Assembly (NCBI GenBank): GCA_016936395.1
Contig: JAFGXY010000055.1
Coordinates: 1 to 64,000 of the forward strand
Origin: Paracoccaceae bacterium
Lineage (GTDB): Bacteria > Pseudomonadota > Alphaproteobacteria > Rhodobacterales > Rhodobacteraceae
Reading direction: 5' to 3'
DNA: 64,000 nucleotides
The notes under the pieces are model-generated. The model saw nothing but the letters and a program-made list of their open reading frames with translations. It was not told where the DNA came from and searched no databases. A program made the position numbers and the translations under genes. Within the stretch, counting starts at the first letter, position 1; each line of letters starts with the position of its first letter. This document shows, piece by piece, positions 37,150 through 46,357 of this stretch.

Positions 37150-38181
37150 TCAGCCGTCCGACATCATGGCATAGGCGCGGTCGATCGGCAAAAGCTGGAT
37201 CAACCGCCCGCCATCCTTGATCCGCCCGGCTGCTTCGCCCGCGTCAAACCCCGTGCCATAGAAGATATCGGCCCGTTGTGCGCCCTTGATCGCGCCACCG
37301 GTGTCTTGCGCGATCATCAGGCGGCGAAACGGCTGCCGCCCGTCCTTTTCAATCCACACCGGTGCGCCCAGCGGAATTTGGTCGGGGTCGATGGCCACCG
37401 ACCGCAGGCTGGTGATCGACCGGCCCATCGCGCCAATCGGGCCGCTTTCGGCGGGCAGCTGGTCCAGCACCCGGAAGAACACGAAAGACGGGTTTGAATT
37501 CAGAAGCTGACGCCCCGGTCCGGGGTTGGCGCGCACCCAAGCCTTGATGTCCTGCGCCGAGACATCCGCCATCGACGCCCCGCGCCGGATCAATTCCTGC
37601 CCGATCGACCGATAGGGATGCCCGTTCTTGCCTGCATATCCGACGCGCATCACCCGGCCATCGGGCAACCGGATGCGGCCAGAGCCTTGGACTTGCAGAA
37701 AATACACCTCGACCGGGTCGTCCAGCCAGACAATTTCCAGCCCGCGCCCGCGCAATCCACCGGCCTCGATCGCCGCACGGTCATGAAAAACCTGCCCCTC
37801 GGCCAGCTCTGGCGGTTTGCGATACAGCGGATAGGCATAGCGCGGGGTGCGGGTCAGCGACCCCTTCAGTTCCGGCTCGTAATAGCCGGTGAACAGGGCA
37901 GGCGGGGTGCCAACCAGAACTGGGCGAAACAGAAGTTCAAAAAACTGACGGGCAGCGGCGGGGCTGGTGCCGGCATCGGCGGCAAGGTTGCAGATCGGCC
38001 GCCAATCAGGGCCCTGCAAAAGCGGGCAGGTTATGCGAAAGGTGGCAAGGGCTTGGCTGTGGTCGTCCTGCGCCCAACCGTCGAGATCCTGAAACGACAG
38101 AACCTGCGCCGGGATGGCCGGAGCGGACATCAGCGCCGCACCCAGAAGAAGGCCGTGTAATGCATCGCGCAGCCGGGCCAC
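37150..38181 (-). CDS. mltA: Membrane-bound lytic murein transglycosylase A
   Basis: MltA cleaves glycan strands of peptidoglycan and yields 1,6-anhydroMurNAc. The 343-residue protein has an N-terminal signal (about 1-25) and the MltA core with TGYYEPELKGSLTRT and VYFLQVQGSGRIRLPDG. The C-terminal 3D domain (IAQDTGGAIKGAQRADIFYGTG) contains the conserved aspartates. I see no lipobox Cys, so it may be soluble in the periplasm rather than anchored. Start GTG 38181 has AAGG seven bases upstream. It may feed the amgK-murU recycling route. Confidence 0.93.
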   Translation of the reverse strand: MARLRDALHGLLLGAALMSAPAIPAQVLSFQDLDGWAQDDHSQALATFRITCPLLQGPDWRPICNLAADAGTSPAAARQFFELLFRPVLVGTPPALFTGYYEPELKGSLTRTPRYAYPLYRKPPELAEGQVFHDRAAIEAGGLRGRGLEIVWLDDPVEVYFLQVQGSGRIRLPDGRVMRVGYAGKNGHPYRSIGQELIRRGASMADVSAQDIKAWVRANPGPGRQLLNSNPSFVFFRVLDQLPAESGPIGAMGRSITSLRSVAIDPDQIPLGAPVWIEKDGRQPFRRLMIAQDTGGAIKGAQRADIFYGTGFDAGEAAGRIKDGGRLIQLLPIDRAYAMMSDG

Positions 38182-38190
38182 AAGGCAACC

Positions 38191-38850
38191 TTAGTCGCCG
38201 GTGGCAACAAGTTGCCAGTTCGGATCGGCCGAGCCCATCACGCGGGCAAACGTCCAGACATCGCGCTGACGCTTGATTTCCTTCGGATTGCCTTCGACGA
38301 TCTCACCGGCCTTGTTGCGAATGGCGGAATACAGCTCGCCCACGTAGCGGACTGACACCTCGGCACGTTTGCTGTCACGGTCAAAGGTTGCGTCTTGCAG
38401 CGCCATTTCCTTCAGTCCGACAAAGGTGGCCTCAACCGTCAGACCCGCTGCCTCGCGCGCATTGATGGCTTGGGCAAATGCCGCTTCGATTTCTTCATCC
38501 AGAAACGGGCGGATCGTGTCCAGATCGCCGCGTTCAAATGCCATCAGGATCATTTCATAGGCGCCACGGGCACCTTGCAGGAAGGTGTTCACCGAAAAAC
38601 TCGGCTCGGCCATCTTCATCGCGGCAAGGGCCTTTGCAGCGTTCGAGCCATCGGCCACGTGATCGGTGATATCATGGTCTGCACCGCCTTCGATTATCTC
38701 GAAATCGCGCTTGACGCGCGGGCGCAACTCTTCCACCGGCGCGGCGGGCTTTTCAAAGCCGTCGCGGGTGCCAAGGACCGAACGCAGTTTCAGAATCAGG
38801 AAAACGGCGATCCCGGCAAGGACAAGCAACTGGATCAGGGAAGAGTTCAT
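38191..38850 (-). CDS. Tim44/TimA-like domain protein
   Basis: The 219-residue protein has one N-terminal helix (about 4-22) and a Tim44-like domain with FLQGARGAYEMILMAFERGDLDTIRPFL and EVSVRYVGELYSAIRNKAGE. Bacterial relatives are inner-membrane proteins related to the mitochondrial import motor part Tim44, with poorly known roles. ATG 38850 has GAGG six bases upstream; the ORF opens further but those residues overlap the fxsA control region. It is divergent from fxsA-secB and nine bases ahead of mltA. The secB neighbourhood hints at a protein export link. Confidence 0.88.
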   Translation of the reverse strand: MNSSLIQLLVLAGIAVFLILKLRSVLGTRDGFEKPAAPVEELRPRVKRDFEIIEGGADHDITDHVADGSNAAKALAAMKMAEPSFSVNTFLQGARGAYEMILMAFERGDLDTIRPFLDEEIEAAFAQAINAREAAGLTVEATFVGLKEMALQDATFDRDSKRAEVSVRYVGELYSAIRNKAGEIVEGNPKEIKRQRDVWTFARVMGSADPNWQLVATGD

Positions 38851-38990
38851 GAAAAACCTCGATCGGGTATCCCGGATGGGTCCGGGCGGCATTGCGGGTT
38901 GGTAAATCATACCATTAGCTCTTATGTAGGGCCGAGAGGGGGAAGTGTCTACCGCCCCGCCTTGCGCAATTGCCCGTGAAGGAGGCTGCA

Positions 38991-39461
38991 ATGTGGCTTT
39001 TCAGCTTGTTCCTGATCGTTCCGCTGATCGAGATCGCGCTTTTCATTACGGTTGGCGGCTGGCTGACTTTGTGGCCGACACTGGCTCTGGTGCTGCTGAC
39101 CGGCATTGTGGGAACTGTCTTGATGCGGTGGCAGGGGCTTAAAGTCTTGTCGCAACTTCGTGGCGATATGGGGCAGTTGAAAAACCCGCTGTCGCCACTG
39201 GCCCATGGCGCCTTGATCGTGGTGGCAGGCTTACTGCTGCTGACGCCCGGGTTTTTTACCGACAGCATCGGCTTTCTGCTGATGGTGCCGCAGGTGCGCA
39301 GCTTTCTGATCGCACAGATCGGCGCACGGGTTCAGGTGCAAAGCTATGGAATGGCTGCGGGTTCGGCCCGACAAGACGGACTTACGGTCATTGACGGTGA
39401 ATTCTTTGAAGTCGATGAAAATACGCCGCCCCGGGGCCCATCTGGCTGGACCCGGGATTGA
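38991..39461 (+). CDS. fxsA: FxsA family membrane protein
   Basis: The 156-residue protein has about four hydrophobic helices in the first 115 residues and the family signature FLIVPLIEIALFITVGGWL. GLLLLTPGFFTDSIGFLLMVPQ lies near residues 80-101. FxsA relieves phage T7 exclusion by plasmid F in E. coli, but its normal role is unclear. ATG 38991 follows a perfect AGGAGG. It precedes secB by 61 bases on the same strand. Confidence 0.92.
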   Translation: MWLFSLFLIVPLIEIALFITVGGWLTLWPTLALVLLTGIVGTVLMRWQGLKVLSQLRGDMGQLKNPLSPLAHGALIVVAGLLLLTPGFFTDSIGFLLMVPQVRSFLIAQIGARVQVQSYGMAAGSARQDGLTVIDGEFFEVDENTPPRGPSGWTRD

Positions 39462-39522
39462 GCGGCGCGCTGTGACCTGCTAGGAACCCAAGTGAAGTGC
39501 TTTCAACAGGGATAAACCGATC

Positions 39523-40029
39523 ATGGCCGAGGAAAATGGCGCCGATGCGCAACCGCAGGCCCAGCCGCAGATCAAGATGCAGGTGCTGGCGCAATTCATT
39601 CGTGACTTGTCGTTCGAAAACGCTGTCGCGCAAAAGGGTTTGACGGGCGGAGAGGTCCAGCCGGACATTCAGGTGTCGGTCAGTCTGGATGTGCGCAAGC
39701 GCCCGGTCGACCATCAGTTCGAAGTGATCCAGAAGTTCCGCGTCACATCGAAAAACCGCGCGACCAATGACACGCTGTTTTTGCTGGAGGTCGATTATGG
39801 CGGCATCTTCCACGTCGAAGGCGTGCCGGACGAGCAGATGCACCCATTCTTGCTGATCGAATGCCCGCGTCTGCTGTTTCCGTTCATCCGCCGGATCATT
39901 TCCGACGTGACGCGCGATGGCGGCTTCCCGCCCCTGAACATCGACACGGTGGATTATCTGGCGCTGTATCGTCAGGAACTGGCGCGGCGCGCACAGCAGG
40001 CGCAGGTCGAAACCAACCATCCGAACTAA
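39523..40029 (+). CDS. secB: Protein export chaperone SecB
   Basis: SecB is a tetrameric cytoplasmic chaperone that keeps preproteins unfolded and hands them to SecA. The 168-residue protein has QFIRDLSFENA near the start and LLEVDYGGIFHVEG. The conserved CPRLLFPFIRRIISDVTRDGGFPPL segment is also present. Length and N-terminal acidic extension fit alphaproteobacterial SecB. A strong bidirectional terminator follows. Confidence 0.95.
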   Translation: MAEENGADAQPQAQPQIKMQVLAQFIRDLSFENAVAQKGLTGGEVQPDIQVSVSLDVRKRPVDHQFEVIQKFRVTSKNRATNDTLFLLEVDYGGIFHVEGVPDEQMHPFLLIECPRLLFPFIRRIISDVTRDGGFPPLNIDTVDYLALYRQELARRAQQAQVETNHPN

Positions 40030-40032
40030 GTG

Positions 40033-40061
40033 AAAAGGCCGATCCCAGGGATCGGCCTTTT
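40033..40061. terminator. Bidirectional intrinsic terminator between secB and dnaQ
   Basis: The perfect 14-base arms AAAAGGCCGATCCC and GGGATCGGCCTTTT with a single-base loop centre lie between the convergent secB and dnaQ stops. The A-run and T-run on opposite sides let it work in both directions. Confidence 0.88.
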
Positions 40062-40065
40062 GCTT

Positions 40066-40767
40066 TCAGAGACGCTTCTTCCAGACTGCTGCCTCGCCCA
40101 GCCTGGCCACGAAAGCAGCATGCGCGGCCGTTTCCTCTTCGGTGATCCGGGGGGAAAGCGGCACCGGGCGTGGGCGCGGACGCCAGTCCTGCGACGGGCC
40201 TGATGCGCTGTCTTGTCGCGGGTTGGTGCTGGCCGCAGACAGGGCAAAGTCGGGCTGGCGACCGCCGACAAGCTCGAGATACACCTCGGCCAAAATCTCG
40301 GAGTCGAGCAGGGCGCCGTGCTTTTCGCGAGCCGTGTTATCGACCCCAAAGCGGCGACACAGGGCATCCAGCGACGCAGGTGAGCCGGGATATCTTAGCC
40401 GGGCAATCATCAGGGTATCGGTGGCGCGGTTCATCGGAAGGCCGGGCAGCCCTGCACGCTGAAGCTCAGAGTTCAGGAACTTCATGTCGAAGGCTGCATT
40501 GTGGATCACAAGCTGAGCATCGCCGATGAACTGAAGAAACGCCGAACAAATCGCGCTGAACACCGGCTTGTCACGCAGGAAGTCGTCGCCAAGACCGTGC
40601 ACCTCGAACGCGTCCTTCGGCATGGCGCGTTCCGGGTTGATGTATTGATGATAGGTGCGACCGGTTGGCAGGTGGTTGAACAACTCAACCGCGCCGATCT
40701 CGACGATGCGGTGGCCGTCAGACGGCTCGAGCCCGGTGGTTTCGGTATCAAGGACGATCTCACGCAT
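40066..40767 (-). CDS. dnaQ: DNA polymerase III epsilon subunit
   Basis: This is the 3'-5' proofreading exonuclease of the replicative polymerase. The 233-residue protein has ExoI LDTETTGLEP (catalytic Asp-Glu), ExoII LVIHNAAFDMKFLN and ExoIII EKHGALLDSEILAEVY, all intact. It overlaps the coaE end by eight bases. It is the last gene of the leftward maf-aroE-coaE-dnaQ unit and ends at the shared terminator. Confidence 0.96.
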   Translation of the reverse strand: MREIVLDTETTGLEPSDGHRIVEIGAVELFNHLPTGRTYHQYINPERAMPKDAFEVHGLGDDFLRDKPVFSAICSAFLQFIGDAQLVIHNAAFDMKFLNSELQRAGLPGLPMNRATDTLMIARLRYPGSPASLDALCRRFGVDNTAREKHGALLDSEILAEVYLELVGGRQPDFALSAASTNPRQDSASGPSQDWRPRPRPVPLSPRITEEETAAHAAFVARLGEAAVWKKRL

Positions 40768-41350
40768 GCCAGCCTCGGATATGGGTAATCAGCGCCTGCA
40801 CATAGGCGCGGGTCTGGTCGATGGACAGGGTTTCGACGATATGGGTGGCACGGGCGCGCTTTTCGGCATCCGGCATCTGGCGTGCCAGGATCAGCAAAAA
40901 TTGCGCCTCGGTCATGCCGGGGCGTGACAGCACCCGCTGACGTTGGACAGCGGCAGGCGCGGTGACCAGAAGCGTGGCATCCATTTCGGCCGCGCTGCCG
41001 GTTTCGAACAGCAAGGGAATATCGAAAACTGCAAGATCAGAGACGCATTTAGCCGCAAACGCCACGCGGTCGGCGGCGACCAACGGGTGAACGATGGCCT
41101 CAAGCCGGGGCAGGGTGGCGGGATCGGCGGCAATGACATCGCGCAGCACGGCACGGTCAATCGCGTTATCCTTCAAGGCGGCAGGACACAGATTGGCCAC
41201 CGGGCCAACGGCTGCGCCACCCGTGGAATACAGCCGATGCACGGCGGCGTCGGCGTCCCAGACCGGAACGCCTTCAGCCGCAAACAGTGCCGCCGTGGTG
41301 CTTTTGCCCATGCCGATGGACCCGGTAAGGCCAAGGCAAAACACGGTCAT
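40760..41350 (-). CDS. coaE: Dephospho-CoA kinase
   Basis: CoaE phosphorylates dephospho-CoA in the last step of coenzyme A synthesis. The 196-residue protein has the P-loop GLTGSIGMGKSTTAALFA, the VWDADAAVHRLYSTGG substrate motif, and FDIPLLFETG. It overlaps the aroE stop by four bases (ATGA) and dnaQ by eight. No motif is missing. Confidence 0.95.
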   Translation of the reverse strand: MTVFCLGLTGSIGMGKSTTAALFAAEGVPVWDADAAVHRLYSTGGAAVGPVANLCPAALKDNAIDRAVLRDVIAADPATLPRLEAIVHPLVAADRVAFAAKCVSDLAVFDIPLLFETGSAAEMDATLLVTAPAAVQRQRVLSRPGMTEAQFLLILARQMPDAEKRARATHIVETLSIDQTRAYVQALITHIRGWHA

Positions 41351-42186
41351 GCCGACAGAACCGCCCGGCGGGTGGCGTCATCGACCTGCGGTCGCTGGCC
41401 AAACCAGCGCTCAAACCCGGGGGCCGCCTGATGCAGCAACATGCCGAGCCCGTCCACAATCGTGCAGCCCTTTGCCTGGGCTTCGATCAGGAACTGCGTC
41501 ATCAGCGGCGTGTAGACCAGATCGGTGACCACGGCGCGCGGGTTCAGCCCATCCAGCGGCACCCGGAATTCCGGCTTGCCAGTCATGCCAAGCGAGGTGG
41601 TGTTGACCACTGTTGTGGCTCCGTCGAGCATGTTGGCGGCCTGCACCCATTCACTGACGATCACCTTGGCCCCGAAGTCGGAGCGCAACGCCTCGGCCCG
41701 CGGGCGGGTGCGGTTGGCGATGCTGATCTCGGGCACGCCGACCTCGATGAGCGCCGCGACGGTGGCCCGCGCGGCCCCACCAGCACCAAAGACCACGGCC
41801 GGACCGCTGCCGGGCTGCCAATGTGGCGCATTCTGGCGCAGGTTGGCGATCAGGCCTGCACCATCGGTGTTATCGGCCTGAATCCGGCCATCCTTGCGGA
41901 AGATCAGGGTGTTGGCAGCACCGATCAGGGCGGCGCGGTCGGTAACGACATCAGCGATCTGCAGGATCGCTTCTTTGTGCGGAATTGTGATGTTGACACC
42001 GACAAACCCCATCAGCGGAAGGGTCTGCAAGACATGGGCAAGGTCGGCTGGGGCGACATCAAGCGGCACGTAATGACCCTTTATCCCGTAGCGTTGCAGC
42101 CAGTAGCCATGCAGCGCCGGCGACCGGCTGTGCGCAATCGGGTGGCCGATGACACCGGCAAGGGGGATGCGGGGATGATCTGTCAT
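41347..42186 (-). CDS. aroE: Shikimate dehydrogenase
   Basis: AroE reduces 3-dehydroshikimate to shikimate with NADPH. The 279-residue protein has the substrate motif [19 protein letters not shown], the catalytic Lys in [24 protein letters not shown] and the Rossmann loop [15 protein letters not shown]. It overlaps maf upstream and coaE downstream by four bases each. The order maf-aroE-coaE-dnaQ is the classical alphaproteobacterial origin-left block. Confidence 0.95.
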   Translation of the reverse strand: MTDHPRIPLAGVIGHPIAHSRSPALHGYWLQRYGIKGHYVPLDVAPADLAHVLQTLPLMGFVGVNITIPHKEAILQIADVVTDRAALIGAANTLIFRKDGRIQADNTDGAGLIANLRQNAPHWQPGSGPAVVFGAGGAARATVAALIEVGVPEISIANRTRPRAEALRSDFGAKVIVSEWVQAANMLDGATTVVNTTSLGMTGKPEFRVPLDGLNPRAVVTDLVYTPLMTQFLIEAQAKGCTIVDGLGMLLHQAAPGFERWFGQRPQVDDATRRAVLSA

Positions 42187-42776
42187 GTCGGGATGCTGCC
42201 TCTGTCGCCGAGATAGCCCAAAAGCGGCAAAAGGGGAAGTCCGAGCACAGTGAAGTAGTCGCCTCCAATGGCAGAAAACAATCGCACGCCTTCTTCCTCC
42301 AGCTTGTAACCGCCAAGGCTGTGGCAGATGCTGGACCAGTTGCGATCGACGTGATCCGACAAATAGGCGTCTGACAGCGGGCGCATGGTCAAGCGCGCCT
42401 CGCCAATATGACGCCAGATCGGGCGGGCCTGATGATACAGGACGGCGGCCGACAACAGAATGTGCGTCTGCCCGCGCAGGCGGTGCAGTTGTCCCAACGC
42501 ATCCGCCGGGCTTTCAGGCTTTGCCCAGACTTCACCCTTGAAGGCGAGAACCTGATCGCAGCCCAGAACAAGGTCATCGGGGCGGTTTTCTGCAACCTTG
42601 CGGGCTTTCATCTCGGCCAGAGTGTCCGCGATGTCTGATGGCGGCGCGGCCTCGGCCTGAAGTGCGCGACGAATGCTGTCTTCATCAACACGCGCGGGAA
42701 TGGACATGACCGGAACTCCCGCGGCTTGCAGAAGGCGGATGCGGATCTGCGATGCAGAGGCAAGGATCAGTGTCAT
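42183..42776 (-). CDS. Maf family nucleoside triphosphate pyrophosphatase
   Basis: Maf proteins hydrolyse modified or canonical NTPs to monophosphates as a house-cleaning step. The 197-residue protein starts [19 protein letters not shown] and has [20 protein letters not shown] and the Asp in [19 protein letters not shown]. The family has YhdE and YceF types with different bases, and the sequence alone does not decide. It is the first gene left of the proposed origin and is divergent from hemJ. Confidence 0.92.
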   Translation of the reverse strand: MTLILASASQIRIRLLQAAGVPVMSIPARVDEDSIRRALQAEAAPPSDIADTLAEMKARKVAENRPDDLVLGCDQVLAFKGEVWAKPESPADALGQLHRLRGQTHILLSAAVLYHQARPIWRHIGEARLTMRPLSDAYLSDHVDRNWSSICHSLGGYKLEEEGVRLFSAIGGDYFTVLGLPLLPLLGYLGDRGSIPT

Positions 42777-43195
42777 CGGTCAGGAGAACCTTGTGGGTAA
42801 ACGCGGTTTGTTCTTGGGTTGGACTTTGTGGTCCCATGGGGGATGGGCGCTCAGGGTGCGTGCCTGCGGTGATATGTCAACACCGCCAAAACAGATATCC
42901 CGTTGTGTGCGAGCTTTGGGATGGGCTGTGGGCCACTGGATAATTGCGACAGTTCAAGGCGTGTCCTGTAAATGTTCAGTGACAGACGTCCTTATCGTTA
43001 CTTTTTGTTTTTATTACATTTAAATCAACTTATCCACTGAGGATGTGACTTTTCCACCAGGTTATCCAAGGCTCACGCAGTGTGGAGAAGTTCCGTGATC
43101 ATCGGGGATAGCCTGTTCTCCACAGGCCCTACATCATCATTCCCTTTCTCTTTCTCTTTTTATAAAGAAGGAGCCAAACGAAAGGTAGGAATACG
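42777..43195. other. Candidate chromosomal replication origin (oriC)
   Basis: This 419-base gap between divergent maf and hemJ has no ORF of note. It holds an AT-rich stretch at about 42991-43030 (CTTTTTGTTTTTATTACATT) next to several DnaA-box-like nonamers (consensus TTATCCACA). On plus these are TTATCCACT 43030, TTTTCCACC 43050, TTATCCAAG 43062 and TTCTCCACA 43116. On minus they are 42792-42800 (TTACCCACA), 42935-42943 (TTATCCAGT) and 43081-43089 (TTCTCCACA). Several boxes deviate by one or two bases. Gene order (maf, aroE, coaE, dnaQ on one side; rho, mnmE, mnmG, parAB on the other) matches origins such as that of Caulobacter, and genes on both sides point away. Confidence 0.75.
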
Positions 43196-43645
43196 ATGGG
43201 CGGTTATCTGGCAGAGTGGTATCCTTGGATCAAATCGATGCATGTGGTGTCAGTGTTGGCCTGGATGGCAGGACTGTTCTATCTGCCACGGTTGTTTGTA
43301 TATCACGTCGAGGTCGTCGAGACGGGCAGTGGCACGGATGAGCTGTTTCAGACAATGGAACGGCGGTTGTTGCAGGCGATCATGAACCCGGCGATGATCT
43401 CGACCTGGATATTCGGGCTGGCCTTGGTGTTCACTCCGGGGATTGTGGACTGGTCGGCGGTATGGCCCTGGCTGAAGGGCGCTGCGATCCTGGCGATGAC
43501 CTGGTTTCACATGTGGCTTGGAGGGCGCCGGAAAGACTTTGTCGCGGCAAGCAACACGCGCAGCGGACGAAGCTATCGGATGATGAACGAACTGCCCACT
43601 GTCTTGATGCTGGTCATCGTATTCTCGGTGATTGTGAAGTTCTGA
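43196..43645 (+). CDS. hemJ: Protoporphyrinogen oxidase HemJ
   Basis: HemJ converts protoporphyrinogen IX to protoporphyrin IX in bacteria lacking HemG or the classic HemY. The 149-residue membrane protein has four hydrophobic helices. The conserved His-containing start reads [39 protein letters not shown] comes later, followed by a final helix [17 protein letters not shown]. It is the first gene right of the proposed origin. Together with hemD and hemW it makes three heme-related genes in the window, not in one operon. Confidence 0.93.
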   Translation: MGGYLAEWYPWIKSMHVVSVLAWMAGLFYLPRLFVYHVEVVETGSGTDELFQTMERRLLQAIMNPAMISTWIFGLALVFTPGIVDWSAVWPWLKGAAILAMTWFHMWLGGRRKDFVAASNTRSGRSYRMMNELPTVLMLVIVFSVIVKF

Positions 43646-43766
43646 TTTCTTGACTTTTGTCGGGGCTGGGCCTAATGCGGTTTCGCTGAGGCCGGCCGGC
43701 CCATGTCTTCCCCCTGATAATTTTGTGCAGACCCTGCGTGCAGCGGGGCATGTCAAGGATAATTCG

Positions 43767-45038
43767 ATGACCGTTGAACGCTTGAACCTGTCTGATCTGA
43801 AAGCCAAGACACCAGCCGATCTGCTGGCGATGGCGGAGGAGTGGGAGATCGAGAACGCGCCCAGCATGCGTAAGGGCGAGATGATGTTCCAGATTTTGAA
43901 GGAGCATGCCGAGGAAGGTTTCGAGATCGGTGGCGATGGTGTCCTGGAATGTCTGCAGGACGGGTTCGGGTTTCTGCGCAGCCCATCGGCCAATTATCTG
44001 CCTGGCCCGGATGATATTTATGTCAGCCCCGAGATGATTCGGCAGTTTTCCCTGCGCACAGGCGATTCGATTGAAGGTGTTATTCAGGCACCGCGCGAAA
44101 ATGAGCGCTACTTCAGTCTGGTTAAGGCGACAAAGATCAACTTCGACGATCCGGAACGGGCCCGGCACAAGGTGCATTTTGATAACCTGACGCCGCTTTA
44201 CCCTGATGAGCGATTGAAGATGGAGGTTGAAGATCCGACCGTGAAGGACCGATCGGCGCGGATCATTGATCTGGTCTGTCCGATCGGCAAAGGCCAAAGG
44301 GCGCTGATCGTGGCGCCGCCGCGGACCGGCAAGACGGTGCTGTTGCAAAACATCGCCCATTCGGTGGCGACCAACCACCCAGAGTGTTATCTGATCGTGT
44401 TGCTGATTGATGAACGGCCTGAAGAAGTGACAGACATGCAGCGCAGCGTCAGAGGTGAGGTTGTGTCGTCGACCTTTGACGAGCCGGCAACCCGGCACGT
44501 GGCGGTTGCCGAGATGGTGATCGAGAAGGCTAAACGGTTGGTAGAGCACAAGCGCGATGTGGTCATCTTGCTGGATTCGATCACGCGTCTGGGTCGCGCC
44601 TTCAACACGGTGGTTCCGTCCTCGGGGAAAGTGTTGACGGGGGGCGTGGATGCGAATGCCTTGCAGCGGCCCAAGCGGTTCTTTGGGGCCGCGCGCAACA
44701 TTGAAGAAGGGGGATCGTTGACCATTATCGCCACGGCCTTGATCGATACCGGCAGCCGGATGGACGAAGTGATCTTTGAAGAATTCAAGGGAACCGGGAA
44801 CAGCGAGATCGTGCTGGACCGCAAGGTGGCCGACAAGCGCGTGTTCCCGGCGATTGATATTCTGAAGTCGGGGACGCGGAAGGAAGATCTGCTGGTTGAA
44901 AAGACCGATTTGCAGAAAACCTATGTCTTGCGGCGGATTCTGAACCCGATGGGAACGACAGACGCAATCGAGTTCCTGATCTCGAAGCTGAAGCAGACCA
45001 AGTCGAATTCGGAATTCTTCGAATCGATGAACACCTGA
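43767..45038 (+). CDS. rho: Transcription termination factor Rho
   Basis: Rho is the hexameric RNA helicase that ends transcription. The 423-residue protein has the N-terminal helix bundle ([20 protein letters not shown]) and the RNA-binding cold-shock-like part with [23 protein letters not shown]. Walker A is [15 protein letters not shown], Walker B is [16 protein letters not shown], and the Q- and R-loop region ([27 protein letters not shown]) is intact. ATG 43767 has AAGGA eight bases upstream. About 120 bases of untranslated leader precede it, room for autoregulation. Confidence 0.96.
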   Translation: MTVERLNLSDLKAKTPADLLAMAEEWEIENAPSMRKGEMMFQILKEHAEEGFEIGGDGVLECLQDGFGFLRSPSANYLPGPDDIYVSPEMIRQFSLRTGDSIEGVIQAPRENERYFSLVKATKINFDDPERARHKVHFDNLTPLYPDERLKMEVEDPTVKDRSARIIDLVCPIGKGQRALIVAPPRTGKTVLLQNIAHSVATNHPECYLIVLLIDERPEEVTDMQRSVRGEVVSSTFDEPATRHVAVAEMVIEKAKRLVEHKRDVVILLDSITRLGRAFNTVVPSSGKVLTGGVDANALQRPKRFFGAARNIEEGGSLTIIATALIDTGSRMDEVIFEEFKGTGNSEIVLDRKVADKRVFPAIDILKSGTRKEDLLVEKTDLQKTYVLRRILNPMGTTDAIEFLISKLKQTKSNSEFFESMNT

Positions 45039-45068
45039 TCGCGCGAAACGGTGTGAGCGTGGCCAATC

Positions 45069-46355
45069 ATGACTGAGACAATTTTCGCGCTGGCCACCGC
45101 GCGGGGCAAGGCGGGTATTGCGGTCATTCGCGTATCCGGTCCGCGCGCCTTGGCTGCCGTGACGTCGCTTGGGGCTGTGAACCTTGAGCCACGCCGGGCA
45201 GCCTTGCGACGGCTGATGCTGGGGGATGACGTTCTGGACGAGGCCCTTGTGTTGTTCTTTCCGAGGGGTGCAAGTTTTACCGGCGAAGAGAGCGTTGAAA
45301 TTCAAGCGCATGGCAGTGTGTCGGTGGTTGCTGCCTTGCTGTCGGCACTTGGGGCAATGCCAGACCTTCGCATGGCAGAGCCGGGTGAGTTTACCCGTCG
45401 TGCGCTTGAAAACGGCAGGCTGGATCTGACGCAGGTCGAAGGGCTTGCCGATCTGATTGATGCGGAAACCGAAAGTCAGCGCAAACAGGCGCAAAGGGTG
45501 TTGTCGGGCGCTTTGGGTGCGCGGGTCGATAGCTGGCGGCAAGATTTGATCCGTGCGGCGGCGCTGATTGAAGCCTCGATTGATTTTGTCGACGAAGACG
45601 TGCCGGTTGACGTGACCCCTGAGGTGGGGAGGGTGATTGACCGGTTGATGGCTGCGTTCCGATCAGAGCTGGATGCTGGAAAGATTGCAGAGCGCATAAG
45701 GGTTGGCTTTGAAGTTGCCATAATTGGCAGCCCGAACGTGGGTAAATCAAGCCTTCTCAATGCATTAGCTGGTAGAGAGGCGGCGATCACCTCGGCAATC
45801 GCAGGCACGACCCGCGATGTGATCGAGGTCAGAATGGACATTGGTGGCTTTGCTGTCACCTTGCTGGATACGGCTGGTTTGCGTGAGACCGAGGATGAGA
45901 TCGAGCAGCTGGGTATTGCGCGCGCGCGCGAACGGGCTTTGGCGGCGGACCTGCGGATTGTCCTGTTGGATCCACAGGAAGAACGACCGCAGCAAGGCGA
46001 GGACGATCATGACATTGTGGTGTGGTCAAAGGCGGATCTGAGTCCAGGGCCGGCGGCAATATCCAGCAAAACCGGGGTCGGTTTGGATTGGCTGTTGGCG
46101 GAAGTCGAGCGGCGTTTGTCGGGCATGAATGCAAACAGCGGGCTGATCGTCAGAGAGCGACACCGTATCGCGCTGATGGGTGCATTTCAGGCTTTGGAAC
46201 TGGCGCAACGGTCGGTTACAAGTCATACTCCGGCATTGGAATTGGTAGCTGCCGATCTGAGAAGTGCGCTGTCACATCTAGAGTTGCTGGTCGGCAAGGT
46301 GCATGTCGAAGTGTTGCTGGACGAAATCTTCGCCAGTTTCTGTATCGGAAAGTAG
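45069..46355 (+). CDS. mnmE: tRNA uridine-5-carboxymethylaminomethyl modification GTPase MnmE
   Basis: MnmE works with MnmG to modify U34 of certain tRNAs. The 428-residue protein has the folate-binding N-terminal domain ([21 protein letters not shown]), a helical middle, and the G domain with [14 protein letters not shown] (G1), GTTRD (G2), DTAGLRE (G3) and WSKADL (G4). The essential C-terminal FCIGK is present. The mnmG partner follows after two bases. Confidence 0.96.
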   Translation: MTETIFALATARGKAGIAVIRVSGPRALAAVTSLGAVNLEPRRAALRRLMLGDDVLDEALVLFFPRGASFTGEESVEIQAHGSVSVVAALLSALGAMPDLRMAEPGEFTRRALENGRLDLTQVEGLADLIDAETESQRKQAQRVLSGALGARVDSWRQDLIRAAALIEASIDFVDEDVPVDVTPEVGRVIDRLMAAFRSELDAGKIAERIRVGFEVAIIGSPNVGKSSLLNALAGREAAITSAIAGTTRDVIEVRMDIGGFAVTLLDTAGLRETEDEIEQLGIARARERALAADLRIVLLDPQEERPQQGEDDHDIVVWSKADLSPGPAAISSKTGVGLDWLLAEVERRLSGMNANSGLIVRERHRIALMGAFQALELAQRSVTSHTPALELVAADLRSALSHLELLVGKVHVEVLLDEIFASFCIGK

Positions 46356-46357
46356 GG

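Noticed and set aside
43614-45542. 642-codon minus-strand ORF
   Set aside because: Antisense to rho and mnmE, both with full motif sets.
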